Of a DNA stretch of 64,000 nt, positions 16,996 to 25,661 are shown one piece after another. The DNA is from Oscillatoria princeps RMCB-10 (lineage in GTDB: Bacteria; Cyanobacteriota; Cyanobacteriia; Cyanobacteriales; Oscillatoriaceae). The notes under the pieces were generated by a model. That model saw nothing but the letters and a program-made list of their open reading frames with translations, did no database searches and was not told the DNA's origin. The stretch spans positions 1 through 64,000 of the forward strand of contig JAHHHT010000040.1 of NCBI GenBank assembly GCA_019359235.1, in the 5' to 3' direction. The stretch's first letter is position 1, and every line of letters begins with the position of its first letter. The position numbers were made by a program, and so were the translations under genes.

Positions 16996-18801
16996 ATGTC
17001 AAAAATTTTTTGTGACGCTGTAAAATTGAATACAGTGCTTCTGGGTGTCACCTTGCTATTGTGCAGCCGCACCGGCGCACAAACCTCAAATACTCTGGAG
17101 TTAACTGGCGAGGACACATCCAAGCTTAACACGGTTTTGCCGGCGGCTGCCGGGGCCCCCAAAAAAATGTTTGGCCCCCCACCGGCAGCCGGTGCTGCCG
17201 GTGCTGGAATTCCAGGCAATAGCCACCAAAACGGCGAACCAAACCGCGAACCAGTTTATCAGGTTGCCGAGTCCCGTGAGATAGCCCCCAACATTTTACT
17301 GCAACCGCTGCAGGAAGATACCGAAGATTCCGCCGCTGCGATGGAGCAAGTGACTTCTGTTTCGCAGCTGTCCGACGTTCAGCCGGCGGACTGGGCGTTT
17401 CAAGCGCTGCAAAATCTGGTTGAGCGCTATGGGTGCGTGGCGGGATACCCAGATGGCACCTTTCGGGGAAATCGCGCCATGACTCGATACGAATTTGCTG
17501 CCGGTTTAAATGCCTGTCTGGAAACCATCGTTCAGCTGATTGGCAAAACTGACACCTCTGCCCTAGTTACAAAAGAAGACTTAGCAGTCTTGAACCGGCT
17601 GCTCCAGGAATTTCAGCCCGAACTCGCCGCACAGCGCGGTCGTGCGGACAGCTTAGAAGCTCGCACTGCAGAGCTAGAAGCCAATCAATTTTCTGCCACA
17701 GCCAAATTAAACGGGCAAGCAATTTTTGCTGTCAATGGCGGCGGGTTCAGAGGCGACCGCATTGCCGGCGTTAGGGGCAACGAGATTGCCGGTGAAGATC
17801 CAGGCGTCACCTTTATTCAGCGCATATTTCTGAATTTAAACACCAGCTTCAGCGGCAAAGACCGGCTGCAAGTTTTATTGGAAACCGGCAGCGACACCGG
17901 CAGCGATAACGCGGCAGGATTTCTCGAACCCACCTTCGGCAGCGTACTCGATTTTTCTGCCCGACATTCTCCCAACAACAATTTCGGTCTAGACCGGCTC
18001 AACTATACCTTCTCCCCGCTTAATAATTTATCATTAACTGTCGGGCCGGTGATCGCCGCCATAGATTATGTAGACCGAAATAAATACGCTAACTTTACAG
18101 CGTTCAACTTTTCCACCCGCGCCCTAGTTAATAATTCCATCCTTCTCCCCATCAATCAATTAGGAGGAGGAGTTGCCTTCAACTGGAAGCTGGGGGAAGG
18201 GCCATTTTCGCTGCGGGGCGTGTACATAGCAGCAGCGGCATCCGATCCCAACCCCAACCAGCGCCGGTTTGTCGGAGGTGTGTCTCCTTTAGCCCGACTG
18301 CTCTATCCTAACAATACTGGAAAACGGGGCTTTTTTGGAGATCCGCACCAAGGCACAGTTGAGCTGGAATACGCGCCCTCCCAAACTTTTGCTCTGCGCC
18401 TCCAGTACAGCCTCGGTAAAGTTTTCGATGGCAATTTTAATGTGTTCGGGGTTAATGCTGAACTCGCCCTCTCGCCAAAAGTCGCTGTTTTTGGCCGTTA
18501 CGGTTATGGGATTTTTGATGACACTAGCTTTGGGGATATTAATCCCAACTCCTGGATGGCGGGGGTTTCGGTTCAGGATGTTTTTGCCTCAGGCGCTTTT
18601 GCTGGACTTGCTGTAGGTCAGCCGTTTATTGAGGGCGCAGTTGGGGATGCGACTCAGACGAATATCGAAGGGTTTTACAGTTACCCAGTGAGCGATAAAA
18701 TTCGCCTTAAGCCGATAATACAAGTCATCACTAACCCAGCAAACAGGGACAGCAATGGCGCGATTGTAACGGGAACTCTAGAGACGATTTTTTCCTTCTA
18801 G
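16996..18801 (+). CDS. Iron uptake porin with SLH domain
   Basis: A 601-residue outer membrane beta-barrel protein of the cyanobacterial SLH-porin family, used for small solutes or iron. The ATG at 16996 begins a signal peptide (KLNTVLLGVTLLLCSRTGAQT, cleavage near 30). A Pro/Ala-rich linker follows, then one SLH motif (about 123-180, with WAFQALQNLVERYGCVAGYP) that binds peptidoglycan. A short coiled coil (SLEARTAELEAN) comes next, then about 400 residues of alternating beta strands ending in the aromatic FSF typical of barrels. Gene symbol omitted because paralogues are many. Confidence 0.9.
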   Translation: MSKIFCDAVKLNTVLLGVTLLLCSRTGAQTSNTLELTGEDTSKLNTVLPAAAGAPKKMFGPPPAAGAAGAGIPGNSHQNGEPNREPVYQVAESREIAPNILLQPLQEDTEDSAAAMEQVTSVSQLSDVQPADWAFQALQNLVERYGCVAGYPDGTFRGNRAMTRYEFAAGLNACLETIVQLIGKTDTSALVTKEDLAVLNRLLQEFQPELAAQRGRADSLEARTAELEANQFSATAKLNGQAIFAVNGGGFRGDRIAGVRGNEIAGEDPGVTFIQRIFLNLNTSFSGKDRLQVLLETGSDTGSDNAAGFLEPTFGSVLDFSARHSPNNNFGLDRLNYTFSPLNNLSLTVGPVIAAIDYVDRNKYANFTAFNFSTRALVNNSILLPINQLGGGVAFNWKLGEGPFSLRGVYIAAAASDPNPNQRRFVGGVSPLARLLYPNNTGKRGFFGDPHQGTVELEYAPSQTFALRLQYSLGKVFDGNFNVFGVNAELALSPKVAVFGRYGYGIFDDTSFGDINPNSWMAGVSVQDVFASGAFAGLAVGQPFIEGAVGDATQTNIEGFYSYPVSDKIRLKPIIQVITNPANRDSNGAIVTGTLETIFSF

Positions 18802-18828
18802 GCTCTTACCCTGTTAAGCTACTTATTA

Positions 18829-18877
18829 CAGGAGGCAGAGCCTCCTGAGAAGCGTTCCCAGGCAGAGCCTGGGAACG
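18829..18877. terminator. Two hairpins between convergent genes
   Basis: CAGGAGGCAGAGCCTCCTG (18829-18847) and the hairpin with arms CGTTCCCAGGC/GCCTGGGAACG (18853-18877) stand side by side between the convergent porin and aldolase genes. Both share the loop core GGCAGAGCC, suggesting a repeated palindrome that serves as a bidirectional terminator. Confidence 0.7.
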
Positions 18878-18911
18878 AGGTAAATGTGCGCCCCCCCTTT
18901 CACACCGGCTG

Positions 18912-20300
18912 CTACAAGAGACTTTTGTTGTAGTCAGGAGCCAGTACAATATTGGTATAGGTTCCCCGACCGGCGACATAATAATAGGCGTGTCTCACAC
19001 CGGCAGGGATAAACACAGACGCGGGACTTTCTACTGTCCGCTCTTCATCTCCAAGCTGAACATTGCAAATGAGTCCTGTGCCATCCGGCGCATCGCCCCA
19101 AAAGATAAAAGCGCTGTCACAGTGGTGCGCGTGCGTATCGACGTGCTTTTCTGGAGTGAAAGGAATGCCGTGCAAACCGATAAATCGCTGAATCACATAA
19201 AAAGAAGAGCGAGCATCGACTCGCGAGTCCATCATCACCCAGCGCACTCCCGGTCCGTTCCGGTGATACTTCAATTCGGACGAACCTTTTGGAAACGGCT
19301 TAGCAATGTCTAAACTAACCGGTAACTTAGGCTTGCTTAAAGGCGTCCGATCTTTTTCAACCGTGCGAACGCGCCCCACGATTTCCGGTGCGAAAGGTTC
19401 GTAAGCCTCAGGATCTAGCTCCACCGCTTTCGCATGGTATTTTGAGGTGTGAGTAAATGCGTTGCGTCCGACAATCGGGCGCAATTTATCGGGGTGATAG
19501 CCAGTTGCCAGCCCCACAGCATAAGCCAGCTGCGGGATTTTTTCGAGAGGAAAGCCTTGCTCCCCACGCATTTGCTGCAAAGCGACAGAAAGCTGTATCA
19601 AGTCTGTGATGCCGGTGCGCTCACCAATCCCTAAAATAGAAGTGTCAACCACAGAAGCGCCGGCATCTATCGCTGCCAGCGCATTCGCCAGTGCCAGACC
19701 CAAGTCATTGTGCAGGTGGACTTCAATGGCGCACCCCAAAGTTTCAACCGCACGGGATACGAGTTCCGCACAGGTGCGGGGTTCTAAAACACCGACTGTA
19801 TCAGCAAAACTGATGATATCCGCACCGGCAGCTAAAGCCAGACGAGCCACCCATTCGATGTCTTCCCACAAAGTTCGCGAAGCATCCTCGACGGTAAAAC
19901 GAACCTTAAGCCCCAAGGTTTTGGCTTCGGAAATGGCGGCTTTTACTTTCTCGTGAATATAATCCGGGTCGTGACCGGCAAACTTAGTTTTTGTCCCAAT
20001 CGGGTTAACTGAAGCCCAAATTCCCACCCAGTCCGCACCGGCACGTTTTGCCGAGCGCACTTCTGCGATATCCGCTCTGCTGTGCATCAAAATTTCAGCC
20101 GAGCGAGCCGCACGAGAAACTTCCAGACATATCCGCTCATCCTCCGCCGAGATACCGGGATGCCCGACTTCCACCATATCGATGTTAAAATCTTCCAAAA
20201 GGTGGAGGATTTCAATCTTGTCTTGGCTGGTAAAGCGCACCCCGGCTTGCTGCTCGCCCTCTCGCAATGTAGCGTCTAAAATCCGCACCAAAGGCTTCAT
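18912..20300 (-). CDS. HMGL-like aldolase (isopropylmalate/homocitrate synthase family) fused to a C-terminal cupin
   Basis: A 462-residue protein. Residues 1-270 form an HMGL-type TIM barrel like 2-isopropylmalate and homocitrate synthases: LDATLREGEQQAG at the start, VEVGHPG, the metal-binding EVHLHNDLG and GERTG. The usual LeuA regulatory domain is missing. The C-terminal part has a cupin-like region (about 385-450: HVDTHAHHCDSAF, then SPASVFIPAGVRHAYYY) with several His ligands. The ATG at 20300 is preferred to an upstream GTG at 20327 because the motif LVRILDATLREG begins there and GGAG precedes it. Last gene of a minus-strand run with a hydrolase lipoprotein, DUF441 and two ThiF enzymes. 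Acceptor 2-oxoacid unknown. Confidence 0.8.
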   Translation of the reverse strand: MKPLVRILDATLREGEQQAGVRFTSQDKIEILHLLEDFNIDMVEVGHPGISAEDERICLEVSRAARSAEILMHSRADIAEVRSAKRAGADWVGIWASVNPIGTKTKFAGHDPDYIHEKVKAAISEAKTLGLKVRFTVEDASRTLWEDIEWVARLALAAGADIISFADTVGVLEPRTCAELVSRAVETLGCAIEVHLHNDLGLALANALAAIDAGASVVDTSILGIGERTGITDLIQLSVALQQMRGEQGFPLEKIPQLAYAVGLATGYHPDKLRPIVGRNAFTHTSKYHAKAVELDPEAYEPFAPEIVGRVRTVEKDRTPLSKPKLPVSLDIAKPFPKGSSELKYHRNGPGVRWVMMDSRVDARSSFYVIQRFIGLHGIPFTPEKHVDTHAHHCDSAFIFWGDAPDGTGLICNVQLGDEERTVESPASVFIPAGVRHAYYYVAGRGTYTNIVLAPDYNKSLL

Positions 20301-20323
20301 CTCGCACTCCTTCTCCTTCACAA

Positions 20324-21415
20324 TCACTCACTGCGCAAAAACTTTTCTGTCTCGTCAATCAGCTGGGCCCGGTTCTTTTCATACAGCGCCCAGTGGGTGG
20401 CGTCTGGGATAACAACTTCTTTCTTCCTGGAAGTGCCCGTGACTTTATTAATGAAAGTTGGGTCAGCAAAAAAGTCAGCGTCCCCCCGAATAATCAGAAC
20501 AGGAGCTTGAATTTTTGAGGCGTCAAAGATCGGTCTGTTAGTCCAAATATAATACAAATCGACCAAAGGGCCCATTGGCCGGCGGACAGCCGGCGGCTGG
20601 CGAGTTTGGCTCGCCGGATCGGATGCCAAGATTACTTTTTCTACAGCAGGCATTGCGGCATCGCTCACCAGGTCTTTTCCGCTGATCATCATGTGCCAGT
20701 GGTGAAGCGTAGCGTCAGGCGTCACCACTTGATAAGCCGGTAAATTAGGATTCAATTCTCCCGGTTTGTATTTGGCTTCAAATAGTTTGGCCATAGACGG
20801 CAGATTGAATCCGTGCATAGAGCCATACAAAACCAATTTATTGACATTCTCAGGACGCTCGATTGCGTACATGCTAGCAACTACGGAACCCCAAGACCAG
20901 CCGATGAGGTTTATCTTCTCTACCTGGCGGCTTTTTTTGATAAACTCAACTGCAGCTTCTAGGTCTTTCACGGCATCAGTGGCGCGGATAACCGGGCGAT
21001 TTTCTGCCGGCGGTTTTTCCATCTGCTCCGGACGGGTGGATCTGCCAAATCCCCTAAAATCCATTGCCCAGGTGTCATATCCTTTTTGGGCGCACTCCTC
21101 CATCCAAGAATATCCCGGCACGTCAAATGCTTCGGCTGTTGGGACGCCAAATGGTTCTAAAAAAAGGATGACTTCTTGATTTTTTAAGGGCGGCTCCCCT
21201 TTGACGCTCTTGTGTCGCAAATAGAGTTCGATGCCGGCATCCGTGCTGGGAATCCTTTGTTCCTCGAACGCAACGGTTTGCGGGGTTTGTGCCTGGGGGT
21301 TTTTCCCCCCACCGGCAGCCAAATTCTGGATTTCTGACCAACAGCCGGTGACAATAGCCGCTGCCACAGCCAGCAGCAACATAGCCAGTAGTTTCCTTCC
21401 TAGCTTTTTTTCCAT
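20324..21415 (-). CDS. Alpha/beta-hydrolase lipoprotein
   Basis: A 363-residue protein with a lipoprotein signal (LLAMLLLAVAAAIVTGC; lipobox Cys at 25), so it is probably membrane-anchored outside the cytoplasm. The alpha/beta-hydrolase fold follows: strand and oxyanion region (VILFLEPFGV), nucleophile elbow GWSWG (serine near 173), catalytic acid in LIIRGDADFF and His in DATHWALYE. Esterase, thioesterase or amidase activity is likely; the substrate is unknown. It starts 9 bases after the DUF441 gene and its stop is 23 bases from the aldolase/cupin start, so these are one transcription unit. Confidence 0.8.
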   Translation of the reverse strand: MEKKLGRKLLAMLLLAVAAAIVTGCWSEIQNLAAGGGKNPQAQTPQTVAFEEQRIPSTDAGIELYLRHKSVKGEPPLKNQEVILFLEPFGVPTAEAFDVPGYSWMEECAQKGYDTWAMDFRGFGRSTRPEQMEKPPAENRPVIRATDAVKDLEAAVEFIKKSRQVEKINLIGWSWGSVVASMYAIERPENVNKLVLYGSMHGFNLPSMAKLFEAKYKPGELNPNLPAYQVVTPDATLHHWHMMISGKDLVSDAAMPAVEKVILASDPASQTRQPPAVRRPMGPLVDLYYIWTNRPIFDASKIQAPVLIIRGDADFFADPTFINKVTGTSRKKEVVIPDATHWALYEKNRAQLIDETEKFLRSE

Positions 21416-21424
21416 AACTCCTTT

Positions 21425-21874
21425 CTATTTTAGCGCATAGTTGCTAACTAAGCTAACCAAGCCAGCGGCGATAATTAACCCAGCCGGCAGCCCTTCAAAA
21501 AACAAAACAGCGATTAATGTCCCAATCAGAACCCCCGTCAGAAGTAGCGGCTGACCCGGCAGAGCGCTCACCCCTCTCCCCCCGATATAGGAGACGAGAA
21601 TCCCGGCTGCTATTGAAAAAATACCCTTGAGAGTCAATAGCTCTCTGCCCATTTGAGGGACATTGACTTTCCCGGTGGCAATGGGTAACATGAGAAACAG
21701 CATCAAAAAAAAGATGCCGGTGTTAAACGAATACTTTTGCAAGATGCCGAGGGCGGGTTTGCTACCCGTAGCCGCTAATATCAGCAGCGATATTGCAGCG
21801 GACGCCAGACTGTAATCTTTAAATCCTAGCGCCAGTAAAGCGATCGAAACAAAGACAATAGAGATTTGCAACAT
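21425..21874 (-). CDS. DUF441 family membrane protein
   Basis: A 149-residue integral membrane protein with four to five hydrophobic segments, matching the usual DUF441 length when started at the ATG at 21874 (MLQISIVFVSIALLALGF). The upstream extension to 21931 is not hydrophobic and is dismissed. Family features seen: the KYSFNTGIFFLMLFLMLPIA region and IAAGLVSLVS near the end. Function of the family is unknown. About 260 bases separate it from the upstream ThiF gene, so a second promoter is possible. Confidence 0.8.
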   Translation of the reverse strand: MLQISIVFVSIALLALGFKDYSLASAAISLLILAATGSKPALGILQKYSFNTGIFFLMLFLMLPIATGKVNVPQMGRELLTLKGIFSIAAGILVSYIGGRGVSALPGQPLLLTGVLIGTLIAVLFFEGLPAGLIIAAGLVSLVSNYALK

Positions 21875-22133
21875 TTTCGATTTGCGTGAAAAGCAAGGCA
21901 GGGCTGGGGGAGAGTGCGGGACAGAACTCAAGAGCCGGACTCATCCTGAGGGAGCATATCACTTTTGAATCGGGGATCTTGTAGATACATGTAAGGTTTC
22001 TACAATTAGCCCGCGAAGGCGGGCTTTGTCTGTATAGCCGCGATTTCCAATCGCCAGGAGCTGTAGGGGCGGCCCCCCGTGGCCGCCCTGACACCGATGT
22101 CCCCATCCTGACCCCCACAAAAAGCTACAAAAG

Positions 22134-23021
22134 CTACAGCTCAGTATTGTCCCAAGTCCCACCGGCAGGGGTTTCAACTTGAACCATCTGCTCGGTGCCG
22201 AGATTAATTTTGACCAGTTTAGGTGCGATTGCCGGCTCTAAACCCGGACGTTTGACAATCAGTTTGAAAGCTTCAAAACTCGCTAAAACCCCCACAATAT
22301 TAGCAACCGGTGCCAGCACAGCCCAAGGAGCTTCTTTCTTCACATAAGCCTCTGCCCAATTCGCATCGGCACCCCAAGCAATCGAGTGCGTGGCGCGTCC
22401 GTCTTTAATAGCCTCAATTTGCTGGCACATTTCCGGGGTGAGAGGCTGCTGGTAAGAAGGATGGCGCAACACAATTTCGTAGGGCGTGCAATCCGGAGTG
22501 AAACACATTACTCCCCCACGAAAAGGCGGTGTTACCGCAATCCATACAGAAGGAATTCCCAGTTTTGCCGCCGCGCGGTGGATGATAACGCGAGCCACTA
22601 AATTGTCAGTGGCATCTATGATAACATCCGCATTCGCCAGCAGTTCCATTGCATTATCTTCCCTCACCCGTTCTAGAGACACTCGCACCTCCAGCTCCGG
22701 ATTGATGTCTTTTAACGTTTCGCTGGCGACTTTCGCTTTGCTAACATTCAGCTTGCTTACGAAACTGAGCATCTGCCGGTTTAGGTTGCTCGCTTCAAAA
22801 CTGTCGCTGTCAATCGCATGAATGTAACCCACACCCATTCGTGCGAGCTGGATTAACGTAATCCCCCCCACCCCGCCGGCACCGACAACCGTCACTTTAG
22901 CGTTGCGGAGTTTTTCTTGCTCCTCCCGACTAATCACTCCTAAATTGCGGGTGAAACTCGCCTCATACAATCCCTGACTGACCGCAGCCATCTCAATGCC
23001 CTCCTCAAAATTGAAACCCAT
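22134..23021 (-). CDS. ThiF/E1-like adenylyltransferase (copy 1)
   Basis: A 295-residue member of the ThiF/MoeB/E1 superfamily, which activates a carboxylate (usually the C-terminal Gly of a small carrier protein) by adenylation. Visible: the nucleotide-binding VVGAGGVGG (about 49-57), the acidic IDSDSFEASNLNRQ segment with the Arg finger (near 86), KAKVASETLKDINPE, and DATDN. The paired CxxC zinc sites of MoeB and ThiF are absent. Translationally coupled to the second ThiF gene (TAATG overlap at 23021). An internal ATG 10 codons in could also serve as start. No ubiquitin-like carrier gene is seen nearby. Confidence 0.85.
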   Translation of the reverse strand: MGFNFEEGIEMAAVSQGLYEASFTRNLGVISREEQEKLRNAKVTVVGAGGVGGITLIQLARMGVGYIHAIDSDSFEASNLNRQMLSFVSKLNVSKAKVASETLKDINPELEVRVSLERVREDNAMELLANADVIIDATDNLVARVIIHRAAAKLGIPSVWIAVTPPFRGGVMCFTPDCTPYEIVLRHPSYQQPLTPEMCQQIEAIKDGRATHSIAWGADANWAEAYVKKEAPWAVLAPVANIVGVLASFEAFKLIVKRPGLEPAIAPKLVKINLGTEQMVQVETPAGGTWDNTEL

Positions 23022-23902
23022 TATAAAGTTGCGTAATCCCAGCCCCCTGGAGGAGCCGGTGCCACTCTCACCGGCGTTTCTGTGCTCAAATCAATCAGTA
23101 TCCCTTTGGGAGCGCGAGCGAGCGGCTCCCGTCCCGTCAAAATTTGCACAGCTTCGTGAAAACTAAACAGCGCCAATAAATGCGCCCGCACCGGCGTAAT
23201 AATCCAGCCGGCTTTCCCATCACAAAAGTCTTGAGCCCACTCTCTCGGTGCCCCCTGTGTCACAGAATGCCAAGCGCGAGCTTTTTTAATATCTGCGATT
23301 CGCTGGCGCCACTCCAGATTGGTTAACTTTTCTCCAACCCCCGGTAAATTCAGAGCCACTTCATAAGCAATTCCGTCCGGAAAAAAAGAAGAAACAAAGC
23401 CTCGCGTCGGCGGACTTCCAGACATTCCAACACTGGGAATCCCCAGCTCGCGAGCGGTGCGGTGAACAATCACTCGCGAGGGCATATCATCGACCGCTTC
23501 CATCACCAAGTGGTGCCCTTTTATCAAATCCACCACATTCTCCACGTCCACCTGCGCCTGTACGCAGCGACAGGACAGGTAGGGATTGATATCTCCAAGG
23601 ACTTCTTCCGCCATTTTTGCTTTGGGACGGTTCAGCCCTCTAACCGATGCGAGCATTTGGCGATTGATATTGGAAATTTCAAATTCATCGGGATCTGCAA
23701 CTGTAATGTGCCCAATTCCCATCCTCGCGCACAGAATGGCTTCAAACCCGCCCACACCGCCCAGACCGAAGATAATTACTTTAGCATCTTTTAATCTTTG
23801 CTGCTCTTGGGCGGTGTACACACCAATATTTTTTTTGACCATTTCCCAATAAAACGCCTCCGCTTCGGGCAGCGGTTGGGAAATGACAGACTCTGCGGAC
23901 AA
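23021..23902 (-). CDS. ThiF/E1-like adenylyltransferase (copy 2)
   Basis: A 293-residue paralogue of the downstream neighbour, with IIFGLGGVGG (about 43-52), the Arg finger segment EFEISNINRQML, and EAVDDMPSRVIVHR in place of DATDN. It too lacks CxxC zinc pairs. The reading frame opens at a TTG (23902) after a G-rich stretch; an ATG at 23842 (MVKKNIGVYTAQEQQRL) is an alternative. First gene of the minus-strand run that ends with the aldolase/cupin. The two copies may act as a heterodimer, as eukaryotic E1 subunits and some bacterial pairs do; this is inference. Confidence 0.83.
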   Translation of the reverse strand: MSAESVISQPLPEAEAFYWEMVKKNIGVYTAQEQQRLKDAKVIIFGLGGVGGFEAILCARMGIGHITVADPDEFEISNINRQMLASVRGLNRPKAKMAEEVLGDINPYLSCRCVQAQVDVENVVDLIKGHHLVMEAVDDMPSRVIVHRTARELGIPSVGMSGSPPTRGFVSSFFPDGIAYEVALNLPGVGEKLTNLEWRQRIADIKKARAWHSVTQGAPREWAQDFCDGKAGWIITPVRAHLLALFSFHEAVQILTGREPLARAPKGILIDLSTETPVRVAPAPPGGWDYATL

Positions 23903-23945
23903 ATGAACACCCCCTTAAAATTGCAAATGCTGTGCCCTACTTCCT

Positions 23946-24182
23946 GTGATTGTTACCGAAGCCGCCGGCGCTGTCAAAAGACAGGCTGTCAAACTTCTCT
24001 GTCTCAACCGGCCAGCAAGTTTTAGGACTGCAGGACCGGAACCGGCTCTCCCTTTTGCCAAGCAGAATCGCCCGCATTCCCAAACAGTAAGCGGCAGAAA
24101 CCTCCGTTTATTTGCGTCCTAATCCCTGTGATTCTTACCGAAGCCGCCGGCGCTGTCAAAAGACACGCTGTCAAACTTCTCT
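23946..24182. repeat. Duplicated 50-bp repeat (GTGATT.TTACCGAAGCCGCC ... CTGTCAAACTTCTCT)
   Basis: A segment of about 50 bases at 23946-24000 recurs at 24128-24182 with a few changes, a period of about 182. Its inner part (GCTGTCAAAAGACAGGCTG and onward) also occurs in reverse complement at 16916-16945 before the porin gene. It lies upstream of the ThiF run, so it might be part of its control region, or only a dispersed repeat. Confidence 0.8.
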
Positions 24183-24215
24183 CTGCCAGTCAGCCTCGAA
24201 AAAAATGAAAAAATT

Positions 24216-24283
24216 GCCGGGATTGGGGGATTGGGGGATTGAAAATTGCTCATCCCCTAATCCCCCAATCCCGGCTTATCTTG
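24216..24283. repeat. G-rich hairpin element, copy C
   Basis: Third copy of the element at 11759 and 15205: GCCGGGATTGGGGGATTGGG, a short loop, and the complementary CCCCCAATCCCGGC arm, then TTATCTT. It lies about 20 bases past the stop of murD. Confidence 0.85.
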
Positions 24284-24302
24284 TGCCTTTGCCTTACCGG
24301 CC

Positions 24303-25661
24303 CTAACTTACCCCCAACTCCAAACACAGCCGGCGGAAGTGCTCGCCGCGCTGCTCGAAGTTTTGATATTGGTCGAAACTGGCGCACGCCGGCGACAGCA
24401 GCACAACTCGCGCGCCCAGCTGTGCGGCGAGCTCAGCGGCTCTCGGAACCGCTCGCTCCATTGTTTCCACAATTTCGTAGCGCGGGTGGCTAATCTCTTC
24501 CAACCGGCGGGCGAATGCCGGTGCGGCGGAGCCAATCAGCAGCACGGCGGCGGCTTTCGCTTGAATCGTCGCCATCCAGCCGGTGTCGTCCCCTTCTTTG
24601 GCTTCCCCACCGGCAATCAAAATCACTGGCGGTGGCACCGAAGCCAGCCCGACTTGGGCGGCGTCGTAGTTGGTGGCTTTGCTGTCGTTGATGCAGTCAA
24701 TCCCGCTGAGCGTGCAGATCAGTTCCAGCCGGTGCGCCACTCCGGGGAAAGATTCAATCGCTCGCGCTATCGCTTCCGGTTCTATGCCAGCCAAACGAGC
24801 CGCCGCTACCGCCATCAGCAGGTTTTGCTTGTTGTGCTCGCCAACCATCCGCAAGGCGTCCGCCCGCACCACCTGCTCCCCCTGGGACACCACCCAGCCA
24901 TCCTCAATATAAACGCCCCAAGTGGGTTCGCACAGCAAATCCGCCTTGCCGGTGACGCTCGTCCAGCAGGCATTTGGCCACTTGTCCGGGGCGTGCTGGC
25001 GCAGGTAGGGATCGTCTCCGTTAATCACCTGCAGCTGGGACTGGTTGAGCAGACGCCCCTTGATGTTGGAATAGTTTTCCAGGGTTTTGTGCCGGCTGAG
25101 GTGATCCGGGGTGAAGGTTGTCCAAAGGCCAATGCGGGGGGCGAGGGTGGAGGAAGACTCTACTTGATAGCTGCTAATTTCGGCAATCACCCAGTTGGGG
25201 GGGTGCTCGGCGAGCGCCAGTTCGCAGGCGGCGTAGCCAATATTGCCGCAGGCGGGGGCGTGAAAACCGGCAGCTTGGAAAATCGCCGCAATCAAAGCGG
25301 TGGTGGTCGTTTTGCCATTCGTGCCGGTGACGCACACCCAAGGACGGGTCTCCAGGTGACGCCACGCCAGCTCCATTTCGCCGACGGTTTCAATTCCCAG
25401 CTCTCTGGCGCGGACCAGTGCCGGTGTGTCCCAAGGTACGCCGGGACTGACCACCGCCAGATCCGGCTTCTCCCCGCTTTCCGGGTCAAACGAGTGCCCC
25501 AGCAGGACAGCAATTCCTTCGCCGGCGAGCTGCTTTTGCGTTTCCTGAAAGGTTTCCGAGGTACTGCGATCGCTCACCGTCACCTGCCAACCTTCTCGTT
25601 TTAGCAGTCTCGCGGCGGCAATTCCCGATTTTCCGAGTCCGATGACGTGAGCCTTGGGCAT
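24303..25661 (-). CDS. murD: UDP-N-acetylmuramoyl-L-alanine--D-glutamate ligase
   Basis: Cytoplasmic Mur ligase adding D-glutamate in peptidoglycan precursor synthesis. The 452-residue protein starts at the ATG at 25661 ([20 protein letters not shown]); an upstream extension of 49 residues has no similarity. Motifs: P-loop [14 protein letters not shown] (about 112-125), [25 protein letters not shown], the Mur-specific INDSKATN loop and AGGEAKEGD. Full length. No neighbouring dcw genes. Confidence 0.96.
   Translation of the reverse strand: MPKAHVIGLGKSGIAAARLLKREGWQVTVSDRSTSETFQETQKQLAGEGIAVLLGHSFDPESGEKPDLAVVSPGVPWDTPALVRARELGIETVGEMELAWRHLETRPWVCVTGTNGKTTTTALIAAIFQAAGFHAPACGNIGYAACELALAEHPPNWVIAEISSYQVESSSTLAPRIGLWTTFTPDHLSRHKTLENYSNIKGRLLNQSQLQVINGDDPYLRQHAPDKWPNACWTSVTGKADLLCEPTWGVYIEDGWVVSQGEQVVRADALRMVGEHNKQNLLMAVAAARLAGIEPEAIARAIESFPGVAHRLELICTLSGIDCINDSKATNYDAAQVGLASVPPPVILIAGGEAKEGDDTGWMATIQAKAAAVLLIGSAAPAFARRLEEISHPRYEIVETMERAVPRAAELAAQLGARVVLLSPACASFDQYQNFEQRGEHFRRLCLELGVS

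Noticed and set aside
24339-25604. 421-codon open frame antisense to murD
   Set aside because: Opposite murD, low-complexity Gly/Arg-rich translation without motifs.
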